From NCBI GenBank assembly GCA_051745935.1, contig JBNJEM010000055.1, positions 1 through 21,062 of the forward strand: a stretch of 21,062 nt of DNA. The letters are read 5' to 3'. The position numbers were made by a program, and so were the translations under genes. The notes below the pieces were generated by a model, which was not told the origin of the DNA, made no database searches, and was given only the letters and a program-made list of their open reading frames with translations. Shown piece after piece: positions 1 through 8,426 of the stretch (positions within the stretch are counted from its first letter, which is position 1; each line of letters opens with the position of its first letter). The stretch comes from JBNJEM01 sp051745935 (GTDB lineage: Bacteria > Planctomycetota > Planctomycetia > Pirellulales > Pirellulaceae).

Positions 1-1470
1 TACGAGGGGCTGGCAAAGCTTTTTGATCCGACCTGGACGGCGGCGGGGTATTTGCGTTCGGCGGACTGGCTGCTTGCGGACTGGTTTCACTGGATGGCGG
101 AGAATCCCCGTGTGCTGGCAACGGTCAACTCGCTCAACATTTGGGGCTTGATTCTAGTTGGCGGGGCGCTGTTGCTGGGGGTGTTCACGCGAGGGGCCAG
201 CTTGGCGGGAGTGTTTCTACTGGCACTCTACTACATCGCGCATCCTCCTCTGCCGGGAATGGCGCCGCAACTGGCCGAGGGCAGTTATTTAATCGTGAAC
301 AAGAACGTGGTTGAACTCATCGCCCTTGTCGCGATCGCCATTGCGCCAAGAAGTGATTTTGCCGGATTGGGGCCGTATTTGGTCGCTCTGTTCGGTCGTT
401 TGGCTGGCACCGCGCGGCGGGCGGCGGCGAGCGGTGACACGCCGGCTCACGTTGACCCCGAAGGACTCAGTCGCCGGGAGGTGATTGCCAGTTTCGCGAC
501 CCTGCCGGTATTGGGAGGCTTTATCTATGCGGTCTTGAAGTCGGGGCCGGCGACGAGCACCGAGGAAACGACGCTCCAGAGGCGGCTGGCATCCGGAAAC
601 GTGGACGCGGTCTCCGGGGCGAGCGTCAACATTCCAGAAGCGAAATCGCTCGATCAACTCAAAGGCGGAATTCCGTCCGCGCGGTTGGGTCATTTGAGCG
701 TCTCCCGCATTATCCCAGGCAGCAACTTGATGAACGGTTTCTCGCATGCTCGGGATTTGAAGATGTATGTGTCGCCGTTGGTCAAGGCATACCATACCAT
801 GGACAAGGTCATGGAGACCCTCTGGTTGGCCGAACAGTGCGGCATGAACACGCTGATTATCAATACCGACGCCGGGGGGCACTTCATCGAGGAGTACTAC
901 AAACGGAAAGTTGGCGAGATGCAGTTCATTGCCCAGTGCCGCAGGGAAAACGTCACCGACCGGATTAACCGGGCCATCGATTTGGGAGCCAAAGGGGCAT
1001 ACCTGCAGATGGTGGGGGACTACGTAAAGGAAGGCGAATTCGATGTGGTCGCCGAGCAGCTGGAGTACTTGCGGCAAAATGGGCTGGTAGCCGGTATCGG
1101 TGACCATGCCATTGCGCCGATCAAACAATGCATCGACCGTGGAAGCGACCCGGACTTTCTCATGAAGACGTTGCACCACGACGACTACTGGTCGGCTCGA
1201 CCGGGTGAGCCGGAAAACGATAACCGGTACTGCAACGACCGGGAAGAGACCATCGAATTCATGAAGACCTGCGAAAAGCCGTGGATCGCGTTCAAGGTGC
1301 TCGCCGCGGGCGCCATTCACCCAAATGACGGTTTTCGCTTTGCCTTTGAGAATGGCGCCGATTTCATCTGTGTCGGTATCTATGACTTTCAGGTCGTGGA
1401 GGATGCCAACATCACGCATGACATATTGCACGCCGGTTTGAAACGAGAACGCCCCTGGCGAGCGACGTAG
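1..1470 (+). CDS. DoxX-like membrane domain fused to a TIM-barrel-like domain (5' partial)
   Basis: The frame is open from base 1, so the gene begins upstream; the TTG at 52 is only an internal codon. Three blocks are visible. Nt 1-410 encode hydrophobic helices typical of DoxX/TQO-small-subunit proteins (LILVGGALLLGVFTRGASL, then GVFLLALYYIAHPP, then ELIALVAIAIAPRSDF). Nt 466-540 encode a twin-arginine-like segment (SRREVIASFATLPVLGG) leading into a hydrophobic stretch. Nt 660-1470 encode a soluble domain with alternating helices and strands (VSRIIPGSNLMNGFSH, then MNTLIINTDAGGHF, then GAKGAYLQMVGDY, then WIAFKVLAAGAIHP, then GADFICVGIYDF) that looks like a TIM barrel. Stand-alone planctomycete proteins with a Tat signal and a similar barrel are familiar to me, but I cannot name a reaction. 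The protein probably sits in the inner membrane with the barrel exported. The next gene follows after 15 bases and may be co-transcribed. Confidence 0.8.
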   Translation, partial: YEGLAKLFDPTWTAAGYLRSADWLLADWFHWMAENPRVLATVNSLNIWGLILVGGALLLGVFTRGASLAGVFLLALYYIAHPPLPGMAPQLAEGSYLIVNKNVVELIALVAIAIAPRSDFAGLGPYLVALFGRLAGTARRAAASGDTPAHVDPEGLSRREVIASFATLPVLGGFIYAVLKSGPATSTEETTLQRRLASGNVDAVSGASVNIPEAKSLDQLKGGIPSARLGHLSVSRIIPGSNLMNGFSHARDLKMYVSPLVKAYHTMDKVMETLWLAEQCGMNTLIINTDAGGHFIEEYYKRKVGEMQFIAQCRRENVTDRINRAIDLGAKGAYLQMVGDYVKEGEFDVVAEQLEYLRQNGLVAGIGDHAIAPIKQCIDRGSDPDFLMKTLHHDDYWSARPGEPENDNRYCNDREETIEFMKTCEKPWIAFKVLAAGAIHPNDGFRFAFENGADFICVGIYDFQVVEDANITHDILHAGLKRERPWRAT

Positions 1471-1485
1471 CGGAGGCCAAAGCGA

Positions 1486-2673
1486 ATGGACGGGCGGCAG
1501 CGAGTGGCGATGGCGATGCGGCATCAAGAACCGGATCGTGTTCCCGTCATGTGCCAGCTGGCACTTGGTCACTATTTCCTTCATGCCCGGCGCCGTCCCT
1601 CGGAGATTTGGTTTGACAGCGGGGTTTTTGCCGAGACCCTGAGCGAGTTTCGCGCTCGCTATCAATTCGACGGGGTGTTGGTCAACATTCCGGGGCGGCC
1701 CTCCAATTGGCGCGATTATCTGGCTGAGCACCGGACGCGAGATGGCGAGGAGGTGTTGCGCTGGAACAATGGTCTGGAAACGCATGTGCCGGCTGACGAC
1801 AATCCGTGGACCCGCGCCGCGAATGGATCTCCGTTGAGGCGGGCTGACTACAGAACGGTTGAAGTGTCGGATCCGGGGACATTTCGGATCCCCGGCTATG
1901 TATGGAACATCTGGCACGCCCCGTCGCTCTGGGACATCGCCCCCGACGCGGACCTGTCCGTTTCGGACACATATCCAGAATGGTTTACGTTGGCTTTGCG
2001 GGCGACGCGGGCACTCTGCCCGGACGTTTCCGTCCACGTGGAGGTGTTTTCACCGTTTACTCATCTACTTGAACTGTTGGGATACGACCAGGCTTTGCTG
2101 GCGTTGATCGATGTTCCCGACACGTGTATCTCGTTGCTGGAGCGATTTACCGAATTCGCGGCGACCGAGGTTCACTTGTACGCGGATTGTGATCCGGACG
2201 CGATCCTGATCAGTTCCGCCTTTGCGGGAGCGGGTTTTATCAGCCGGGAGATGTATCGCCGGTTTGTGTTGCCGTTTGAGGCGGATGTCGCCAACGTGAT
2301 TCGATCCCGCGGCCTGCCTTCCTATACGCACACGTGTGGAGCGATTGGCGACCGGCTGGATCTGATGGCGGAAACGAAAGTGGATGGGATCGACACGCTC
2401 GACCCACCGCCACTGGGTACCGTGGACTTGGCCAGCGCGAAACGCGAGTTTGGCGGCCGGTTCTTCTTCAAGGGCAATTTGGACGCGGTGAACGAAATGC
2501 TGCGTGCTGATGACACGGCGTTCGAGGAAGCGGTCCGGCGGAGACTGGAGATTGGCATGCCGGGTGGTGGCTATATTCTGTCCTCCGCCTGTTCAGTGGC
2601 GCCGCGCGTGGTCCCGGAGCGACTTGCCCGCATGGTCGAGCTTGCGAAAGCGTTCAGGCGTTATGAAGGCTGA
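1486..2673 (+). CDS. Uroporphyrinogen decarboxylase family protein, methyltransferase (MtaA/CmuA) type
   Basis: A 395-residue protein of the URO-D superfamily. The start is the ATG at 1486, with GGAGG at 1472-1476, nine bases upstream. The N-terminus (RQRVAMAMRHQEPDRVPV) is the family's usual opening. Residues 282-284 form the H-x-C pair of YTHTCG, and Cys369 lies in ILSSACSVAP. In MtaA-like cobalamin or coenzyme-M methyltransferases these positions bind the zinc that activates a thiol acceptor, so a methyl-transfer role is more likely than haem synthesis. LDPPPLGTVDLASAKREFGG and FFKGNLDAV match the conserved C-terminal half. No corrinoid protein or activator is seen nearby, so the substrate is unknown. 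It lies 15 bases after the DoxX-TIM fusion and is convergent with nifS, with a 46-bp gap. Confidence 0.85.
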   Translation: MDGRQRVAMAMRHQEPDRVPVMCQLALGHYFLHARRRPSEIWFDSGVFAETLSEFRARYQFDGVLVNIPGRPSNWRDYLAEHRTRDGEEVLRWNNGLETHVPADDNPWTRAANGSPLRRADYRTVEVSDPGTFRIPGYVWNIWHAPSLWDIAPDADLSVSDTYPEWFTLALRATRALCPDVSVHVEVFSPFTHLLELLGYDQALLALIDVPDTCISLLERFTEFAATEVHLYADCDPDAILISSAFAGAGFISREMYRRFVLPFEADVANVIRSRGLPSYTHTCGAIGDRLDLMAETKVDGIDTLDPPPLGTVDLASAKREFGGRFFFKGNLDAVNEMLRADDTAFEEAVRRRLEIGMPGGGYILSSACSVAPRVVPERLARMVELAKAFRRYEG

Positions 2674-2719
2674 CCCATCGCTTTTCACGCGTCACGGATG
2701 TCATTCGACTCGGTTTCGA

Positions 2720-3967
2720 TCAGCCGTTGGCGAACAGCGTTTTTTCAGCATCCGGTCGAGGCGTGTTGGTTTTGGTGTCCCAGTACGGGGATAACCGTCG
2801 CAAACTAGCCACGATTTCAGGAAAAACCGAGACAATGTGATCAATGTCCTCGTCGTTGTTGTAGCGGCTTAGACTGAACCGAACCGATCCATGGATCGCG
2901 GTAAAAGGGATTTTCAATGCTTTCAACACGTGGGAGGGTTCCAAGGATCCCGAGGTACAGGCTGACCCGCTTGACGCGCAGATCCCGCTTTCGCTGAGCT
3001 GGAACAGCATTCCCTCTCCCTCGACATAATGGCAAGAAATGTTGGACGTGTTTGGTAACCGTGGCGCGCCGGCGCCGTTAATCCGCGTCTGCGTGATTTG
3101 GGCCAGAAGTTCCGTTTCCAGTCGATCTCTCAGTTTTCGCACTCTGGTCTGTTCATCGTCCACATTGTCCATGGCCAAATCCAGGGCCTTGGCCAGCCCC
3201 GCGATGTACGGCACGTTTTCGGTTCCGGCACGGCGTCCATTTTCCTGATGGCCTCCGATGATCAGTGGCCGGTATCGCGTGCCGCGGCGGGCGTACAGTG
3301 CTCCAATGCCCTTGGGCGCGTGGAGCTTGTGGCCGGAGAACGATAACAGGTCGACATGCCGGTACTCGCCTGATAGGTCGATCTCCATTTTTCCGACCGA
3401 TTGCGTGGCATCGGTATGAAAGATGATGTTCGGATCCGTCTCTTTGACGATCCGGGCTAGCTCGGCGATCGGAAAGATGACCCCGGTCTCGTTGTTAGCG
3501 TGCATCACGGTGACGAGTAGGGTGTCAGATCGCAAGGCCCGAACAAAGTCCCCGATATCCAAGTTGCCATCCGGATCCACTGGCAGGTATACGACGCTAT
3601 ACCCCTCGCGCTCGAGATTCTTGCACACTTCCCACACGGCCGGATGCTCCACGGCCGTCGTTATAATGTGCCGGCGGTTGGGATTCGCTTTCGCAACCCC
3701 TCGAATCGCCGTGTTGTTGCTCTCGGTGGCCCCGGAGGTAAAGAGGATTTCTTGTGGTTCACGGGCTCCCAAGTGACGCGCGATGTCGCGACGCGATCGA
3801 TCGAGCATCGTTTTCGTGGCCTGGGCCGGCTCGTACATCGAGCTCGGATTAAAGTAGTCCTCGGTGAAGAACGGAATCATCGCGTGGTAAACTTCCGGCG
3901 CCACTTGCGTCGTGGCATTGTTATCGGCGTAAACGATTCTCTTGGCGTTGTTTCGCTGTCCGGGCAT
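2720..3967 (-). CDS. nifS: Cysteine desulfurase, NifS/IscS class
   Basis: A 415-residue PLP enzyme that takes sulfur from cysteine for Fe-S cluster assembly. The N-terminal YADNNATTQVAPEV is the class signature. PLP-contacting residues are His108 (AVEHPAVW), Asp186 (FHTDATQSVGK) and the Schiff-base Lys214 (SFSGHKLHAPKG). The catalytic Cys337 is in SSGSACTSGS, followed by LEPSHVLKAL as in group I NifS/IscS enzymes. GGHQENGRRAGTENV is also conserved. The ATG at 3967 has an upstream AGAGG at about 3978-3982. The last roughly 25 residues (DTKTNTPRPDAEKTLFANG region) are a non-conserved tail. It lies downstream of nifU on the same strand, 272 bases away, so the two probably act together, though the gap leaves room for a separate promoter. 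The required PLP could come from the PdxJ route encoded at 6496. Confidence 0.95.
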   Translation of the reverse strand: MPGQRNNAKRIVYADNNATTQVAPEVYHAMIPFFTEDYFNPSSMYEPAQATKTMLDRSRRDIARHLGAREPQEILFTSGATESNNTAIRGVAKANPNRRHIITTAVEHPAVWEVCKNLEREGYSVVYLPVDPDGNLDIGDFVRALRSDTLLVTVMHANNETGVIFPIAELARIVKETDPNIIFHTDATQSVGKMEIDLSGEYRHVDLLSFSGHKLHAPKGIGALYARRGTRYRPLIIGGHQENGRRAGTENVPYIAGLAKALDLAMDNVDDEQTRVRKLRDRLETELLAQITQTRINGAGAPRLPNTSNISCHYVEGEGMLFQLSESGICASSGSACTSGSLEPSHVLKALKIPFTAIHGSVRFSLSRYNNDEDIDHIVSVFPEIVASLRRLSPYWDTKTNTPRPDAEKTLFANG

Positions 3968-4239
3968 AATGGGTTGTCCTCTTCATTTCCGTTTAAGCGA
4001 GAGATCACGGTCCGCTCGGCCAAGGGATTGAATCGTCACCGTTATTCCAGCGGCGCGCGGGACCGGTGAAAAAGCCCAGCAACTCGCTCGGCTTCCCCCG
4101 GGAATCGTTGTATTGGTTGCCACTGGCCAACACAGTGAAACCTGCATGGCACCGATCAACACGGTCCACCTACCTATCCCAGGCGGTCTTTTTCGGACTC
4201 GAACATTCCCAACAACAAGACGCGGAGACCGCCGATTTC

Positions 4240-5211
4240 TTACACCCCAATTACGCGGATACGTTCGTCGACTTGGTCCTTAAGGCTTTTCTCGATCAAC
4301 ATTTTCAGGGTCTGGTTCGCGCCCACACAGTTTGCACACGCTCCCACAAACCGGCAGTAGACCACCCATTCCTTGATGTCGACGATTTCCACCGACCCCC
4401 CGTCTCTTTGAAGTTGCGGCTGGACGTAATCCTCGATGCATTTTTCAATGTTCTTGGCGAGCCGATAAGGGGAAATAGCGGGTTGTTCCCTGGCGGGCGT
4501 ATCAACGGCGGCCACGCCAGGCGAAGCGTTCAAGACAGGCAAAGAGTTCGCTCGCGACTCCTGCCCCCAGATATCGTCGAGCAAATCCTGTAGTCCACCT
4601 GGAACGTGGTGGCAGGACATGCATGCCCCGCCAGCCTTGAGCGCATTGGTGATTTCGGGAATCGTTTTGATTCCAAGCTCCAAGATTTTCCGGCGCAGAT
4701 ACGGTTCGCTGAGCGAAAAACACTTGCAGACAATCCGGCCCTCTTCCTGCTCGTGCGCATGGATGTCGACCCCTAGGTGCCGCAAGTCGACACCCCGCTT
4801 CTGGGCCCAATTGAACACGGCCGCTTCCAATGCCTCCGCCCCCATGACCGAGCAGTGAATTTTCTGTTCGGGAAGCCCCTCCAGATATTCCACAATGTCG
4901 TCGTTGCTGACACCGAGCGCGTCAATCGGCGTGTATCGTCCCTGTTCGATCAGCATGCAGACAGCCTCGGAGGCGGCGATGGCCGAGGTGCAGCCAAACG
5001 TCAAGTACCGCGCTTCGGTGATGACATCTTTAAGGGGATCGGTCGGATGGCGCTCGACACGGAAGGTAAAACGGAGTGCGTCGCCGCACGCGATCGAGCC
5101 GTGTTCCCCCAAACCGTCCGGATCCTCCAACTCGCCCATATGGCTTCCCGGCTTCCCATGAACGGCATCCATGAAAAGCTGCTTGGTCTTCTCGCTATAT
5201 TCCCAGCCCAT
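4240..5211 (-). CDS. nifU: Fe-S cluster scaffold protein NifU (full three-domain form)
   Basis: A modular NifU scaffold. Numbering from the ATG at 5211, which gives 323 residues: the IscU-like domain (1 to about 130) has cluster-binding Cys42 (IACGDALRF), Cys74 (TFGCTSAIAASE) and Cys120 (KIHCSVMGAEALEAA). The central BFD-like [2Fe-2S] domain has CKC at 162-164 and CMSC at 197-200. The C-terminal NifU/Nfu domain has CANC at 292-295 followed by VGANQTLKMLIE. A TTG at 5235 would add eight residues, but MGWEYSEKTKQ resembles the usual NifU start (MWDYSEK) and GGAG at 5220-5223 is correctly spaced from the ATG. The partner nifS lies 272 bases downstream. No nitrogenase genes are visible, so general Fe-S assembly is the likely role, as in other bacteria that use NIF-type machinery for housekeeping. 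Confidence 0.95.
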   Translation of the reverse strand: MGWEYSEKTKQLFMDAVHGKPGSHMGELEDPDGLGEHGSIACGDALRFTFRVERHPTDPLKDVITEARYLTFGCTSAIAASEAVCMLIEQGRYTPIDALGVSNDDIVEYLEGLPEQKIHCSVMGAEALEAAVFNWAQKRGVDLRHLGVDIHAHEQEEGRIVCKCFSLSEPYLRRKILELGIKTIPEITNALKAGGACMSCHHVPGGLQDLLDDIWGQESRANSLPVLNASPGVAAVDTPAREQPAISPYRLAKNIEKCIEDYVQPQLQRDGGSVEIVDIKEWVVYCRFVGACANCVGANQTLKMLIEKSLKDQVDERIRVIGV

Positions 5212-5219
5212 TTGACGTG

Positions 5220-5223
5220 CTCC
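5220..5223 (-). promoter_or_regulatory. Ribosome binding site deciding the nifU start
   Basis: GGAG read on the minus strand lies eight bases before the ATG at 5211. A stronger GGAGG at 5230-5234 overlaps the alternative TTG start at 5235, so it cannot serve that codon. This favours the ATG. Confidence 0.5.
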
Positions 5224-5890
5224 AGTAGCCTCCAACCGGAGGCGCCAGGTTCCATTAACACATGAATTTCACGGACGCATGACGGATCGATGCCACGCCA
5301 ACGGTCGTTCCTGAAATACAGCGAACAGGGGCGGCTAGTCGTCCGTCAGCCCCACTTCCGCACTCATTCGCCACTTGGCAATTTACCAAGCAACGACGCG
5401 GCGACGGTTACAAGAACCAGCGCCGACGGAAAAACTCGCGCCGGCGGTTCCGCTCCCCGCGGTCCGCTTCCAGACGCCTCCTTTAATCGTAGCCTCCACT
5501 TGGAGGGGCGCGAAGCAGGCCTCTCGAGTGCCAGGCCTGATTGGCGTCTTCTGACAACTCCACCGGATATCTTGTTTTCAGCGGGTGGCGAACAACCGGG
5601 CGTTCATGGGCCATTCCAGGGCCAGTGCCATGAGACACAAGCCCTGGTGTTTGCACCGCTTGCGGCTCGAACAACAGTGTTATTATTGTTCGCCCCCATC
5701 CGATGCCAGGCAAGCCCGCCCGGCACGGACCCTCCTAGGATGTCCCAACTCGCCCGTTGTCCCGCCATGGGCCACCCCATGGTAGTCATGCCGGAACGCG
5801 TGTATCTCTTGGCACGGGCCCGCCGCGGCCACGGCGCGGCGAGCGCGAGGGGAAAACCGTGCGGGGGGCCACCCATGGCGAAAAACGTGC

Positions 5891-5983
5891 ATACCGGTCG
5901 CGGATGACATTCTCCGCCGCGAGTCCGACCAACGGGAGAACGGCTTGCATCGAGCAGATTTCCACCCGGACAAATCCGACCGC
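5891..5983 (-). repeat. Dispersed intergenic repeat, copy A
   Basis: Read on the minus strand this segment starts GCGGTCGGAT and ends CATCCGCGACCGGTAT. It matches 20410-20501 on the plus strand over about 92 bases with roughly a dozen mismatches and one single-base indel, so about 87 percent identity by eye. Both copies lie outside genes. No terminal inverted repeats or target duplication are evident, and the function is unknown. Confidence 0.75.
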
Positions 5984-6331
5984 CGAAAGTATAACTCCCC
6001 CGGACCAGCTCGGGGCATCTCATGCGGCGCGGGAAATCGCCGTGATGGAGCGAGGAACCTGAGTCACCGCTGGGGCGAGTGGGAAGCATCATTGAACGCC
6101 TTGAGTCAGACAGTTTTTTCCCTTGACCGATACTTGCCCGCATCGCCGTTTCCATGGTTGAGTTGATCGGAAACGACCGCGTCGGTGACTTGGCCGTGGG
6201 CGCGGTTGCGACCACCGACAGACGCACTTGCCGGAACGGTTTTCAAGGAATACCATCAAACTTTGTCGGCGTGGTTGGTCAGCATGTTGACGGCTAGCTG
6301 TCCGCTAACGGCGCAACCGCATGGACCGGAT

Positions 6332-6355
6332 CGCCACCCAATAGGCGTTTTTTTT
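6332..6355 (+). terminator. Weak terminator-like hairpin with T8
   Basis: CGCC at 6332-6335 and GGCG at 6344-6347 can pair around an 8-base loop and are followed directly by eight T residues (6348-6355). The stem is only 4 bp and no gene is recognised upstream on this strand, so this may be coincidental, or may mark the end of an unrecognised transcript. Confidence 0.25.
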
Positions 6356-6495
6356 ATCGCCGTAAGCGACGTGCCGGCGTGCCGGAATGGTGGCCGCGAA
6401 GGTGACGCACGTTGGCGTCGGGGGGCATCGGTAGGAGCCCGCGAGTATGAGCCTCGACGATTGTTTAGCGAGAGCTGTTCAGGGAGAACCAAAGA

Positions 6496-7239
6496 ATGCT
6501 GGAATTGGGGATTAACGTCGACCATGTGGCCACGGTGCGGGAAGTGCGACGGACCTATGAGCCGGACCCGGTATGGGCGGCGGCGGCGGCGGAATTGGGG
6601 GGGGCTGATTGCATCACGATCCATTTGCGGGAAGATCGCCGGCATATTCAGGATCGAGATTTGCGTCTATTACGGGACACCACGACCGTGAAGCTCAACT
6701 TGGAAATGGCCACGGAGGACCAGGTGGTGGATCTGGCATGCCAGGTTTGTCCCGACCAGGCGACGTTGGTGCCGGAGCGTCGGGAAGAGGTTACCACGGA
6801 AGGGGGGCTGGACATTGTCATGCATCGCGCGGCCGTGGAGAAGACGGTCAAACGGCTGCATGATGCCGGGATCCAAGTCAGCATGTTTCTGGACGCGGAC
6901 GAGCGCCAGATCGCGGCGGCGGGTGAATTAGGAGCGGACGCGGTCGAACTGCACACGGGGCAGTATTCCTTGGCTTCTCGGCCAACCGCGTCTCAGGAGC
7001 TTGACAAACTGGCCAACGCGGGCGAACAGATTTGTTCCCGTGCAATGGCCTTGCATGCCGGACACGGTTTGAATTATCGGAATGTCAAACCGGTGGCCAG
7101 GATTCCGAACATGCGGGAACTCAATATCGGACACAGCATCATTGCTCGGGCACTCATGGTCGGAATGCGAACCGCCGTGCGTGAAATGAGGAGCTTGCTG
7201 ATCGAAGTGGAACACGAAGGGCGAGATGCCCGGCGGTGA
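6496..7239 (+). CDS. pdxJ: Pyridoxine 5'-phosphate synthase PdxJ
   Basis: A 247-residue enzyme that closes the pyridoxine ring from 1-deoxyxylulose 5-phosphate and 3-amino-2-oxopropyl phosphate in the DXP-dependent vitamin B6 pathway. Diagnostic segments are LGINVDHVATVRE at the N-terminus, HLREDRRHIQ (His43), KLNLEMA (Glu70), ATLVPERREEVTTEGG, ELHTGQYS, ALHAGHGLNY (His190) and ELNIGHSIIARAL near the end. Length and motif order match the family. The ATG at 6496 has AGGGAG at 6481-6486, nine bases away. It is followed after 286 bases by dapA on the same strand. The product PLP (after PdxH oxidation, not seen here) would serve enzymes such as NifS. Confidence 0.97.
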   Translation: MLELGINVDHVATVREVRRTYEPDPVWAAAAAELGGADCITIHLREDRRHIQDRDLRLLRDTTTVKLNLEMATEDQVVDLACQVCPDQATLVPERREEVTTEGGLDIVMHRAAVEKTVKRLHDAGIQVSMFLDADERQIAAAGELGADAVELHTGQYSLASRPTASQELDKLANAGEQICSRAMALHAGHGLNYRNVKPVARIPNMRELNIGHSIIARALMVGMRTAVREMRSLLIEVEHEGRDARR

Positions 7240-7356
7240 GTTTTTGCAAAACAGGGACGTTCCAACGGAGGGGGGAATTCGCGTGGCGCGACGTCGAGCT
7301 CGTTGCCGCGGAGGGCGGACGTGCCGCCTTAGCCGGCGGGCCGCGAGTCCCCTTTC

Positions 7357-7375
7357 AAGGGGGCCGCCCCCCTTT
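7357..7375 (+). terminator. GC-rich hairpin between pdxJ and dapA
   Basis: AAGGGGG (7357-7363) and CCCCCTT (7368-7374) form a 7-bp stem with a 4-base loop. An overlapping alternative pairs CCCCTT with AAGGGG just upstream (7349-7362). No U-tract follows, so termination is uncertain; it could be an attenuator, a processing site or chance in GC-rich DNA. Confidence 0.3.
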
Positions 7376-7525
7376 GCGTCGATCAACGGCTCACCGTATC
7401 ATAAGTGGCCGAATAAGGGCGTGGTGTTCGCGATGGTTCGTGCCTCGTCGTGACATTCCAGTGATCGGTAGAGGGGAGGGTGCTTCCGACGGCATCCCCA
7501 GAAATAGCGAAGAAGGTGTACGGTT

Positions 7526-8413
7526 ATGACGCGTAAGGGATCAGCATTCGCCGGAGTTTCAGTAGCCTTGGTCACGCCGTTTCGAGATGGCCAGCTGGAT
7601 CTGGAGAGGTTACGAGCTCAGATCGATTTCCAGGTGGAGGCAGGAACGACATGTCTCTGTCCGGTCGGGACGACCGGCGAGTCACCGACGCTCTCGCACG
7701 AGGAGCACGAGCGCGTGGTATCGGAAGTGGTACAGGCGGCGGCTGGCCGGATCAAGGTCATGGCGGGGACGGGGTCCAACAGCACGTCTGAAGCGTTAAG
7801 GCTTACCCGTTGGGCGGCCAAGGCTGGCGCGGACGCGGCCCTGATTGTGGCCCCGTACTACAACAAACCCACGCAGCAAGGTTTCTATGAGCACTATCGC
7901 ACCATCGCGGAAGAAGTGGATTTGCCACTTTGTGTGTATAACATTCCGGGACGGACGGGAAAAAACATTGAACCGGACACGATTGCTCGATTGGGCGAAA
8001 TAGAGACGATCACCATGGTCAAAGAGGCCACGGGGTCGCTCGACCAGGCTTCTCAAGTGCTGGCGACCACGAATCTGACGGTGTTGAGTGGTGATGACAG
8101 CTTGACGCTTCCCCTACTTTCGGTGGGCGGGGAAGGTGTGATTTCGGTCGTGGGAAACATCGTGCCGCGAGATATGCGGGAGCTGGTTGAGGCGTATGGG
8201 GAGGGGCGGATCACCGATGCGCGACTGGCCCATCGGCGTCTGTTTCCGTTGTGCCGTGACATGCTGGGGCTGGCCACGAATCCGATTCCGATCAAGGCGG
8301 CGATGAAGATGCTCAATCGCGATAGCGGCGAATTGCGTCTACCCATGACCGCGCTGAACATGGCTCAACAAGATGCCTTGCAACGGACCCTAAAAGATTA
8401 CGGACTGCTGTAA
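7526..8413 (+). CDS. dapA: 4-hydroxy-tetrahydrodipicolinate synthase
   Basis: A 295-residue class I aldolase that condenses pyruvate with aspartate semialdehyde, the first committed step to diaminopimelate and lysine. The Schiff-base Lys166 lies in MVKEATGS, Tyr138 in VYNIPGRTG, Thr49-Thr50 in PVGTTGESPT and Tyr112 in APYYNKPTQ, completing the proton-relay set. Arg143 of NIPGRTG is the residue that separates true DapA from N-acetylneuraminate lyase relatives. The length is normal. The ATG at 7526 has AAGGTG at 7513-7518, seven bases away. The glycosyltransferase gene starts 13 bases after its stop and is probably co-transcribed. Confidence 0.96.
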   Translation: MTRKGSAFAGVSVALVTPFRDGQLDLERLRAQIDFQVEAGTTCLCPVGTTGESPTLSHEEHERVVSEVVQAAAGRIKVMAGTGSNSTSEALRLTRWAAKAGADAALIVAPYYNKPTQQGFYEHYRTIAEEVDLPLCVYNIPGRTGKNIEPDTIARLGEIETITMVKEATGSLDQASQVLATTNLTVLSGDDSLTLPLLSVGGEGVISVVGNIVPRDMRELVEAYGEGRITDARLAHRRLFPLCRDMLGLATNPIPIKAAMKMLNRDSGELRLPMTALNMAQQDALQRTLKDYGLL

Positions 8414-8426
8414 GGCCCTTCTGGTG

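Larger units (their letters stand above)
5236..6495. other. Long intergenic region between nifU and pdxJ
   Basis: About 1.26 kb with divergent genes on both sides. Several open frames span it, but their translations are rich in R, P, G, S and H, lack recognisable motifs and overlap on both strands, so I do not call a gene. It contains one copy of a dispersed repeat (5891-5983), small GC hairpins (CCTCC/GGAGG around 5499-5515) and a weak terminator-like structure at 6332-6355. I looked for RNase P RNA, tmRNA and tRNA signatures and saw none. It must carry the promoters of nifU and pdxJ, but no clear -35/-10 pair stands out. Confidence 0.6.

Noticed and set aside
289..2037. 582-codon minus-strand open frame
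   Set aside because: It is antisense to two well-supported genes; the translation is rich in R, P, H and V with no domain. It arises from the third-position GC bias of the true genes.
5290..6227. Open frames of about 205 codons on both strands in the nifU-pdxJ gap
   Set aside because: Low-quality translations overlapping each other in antisense; one passes through the dispersed repeat.
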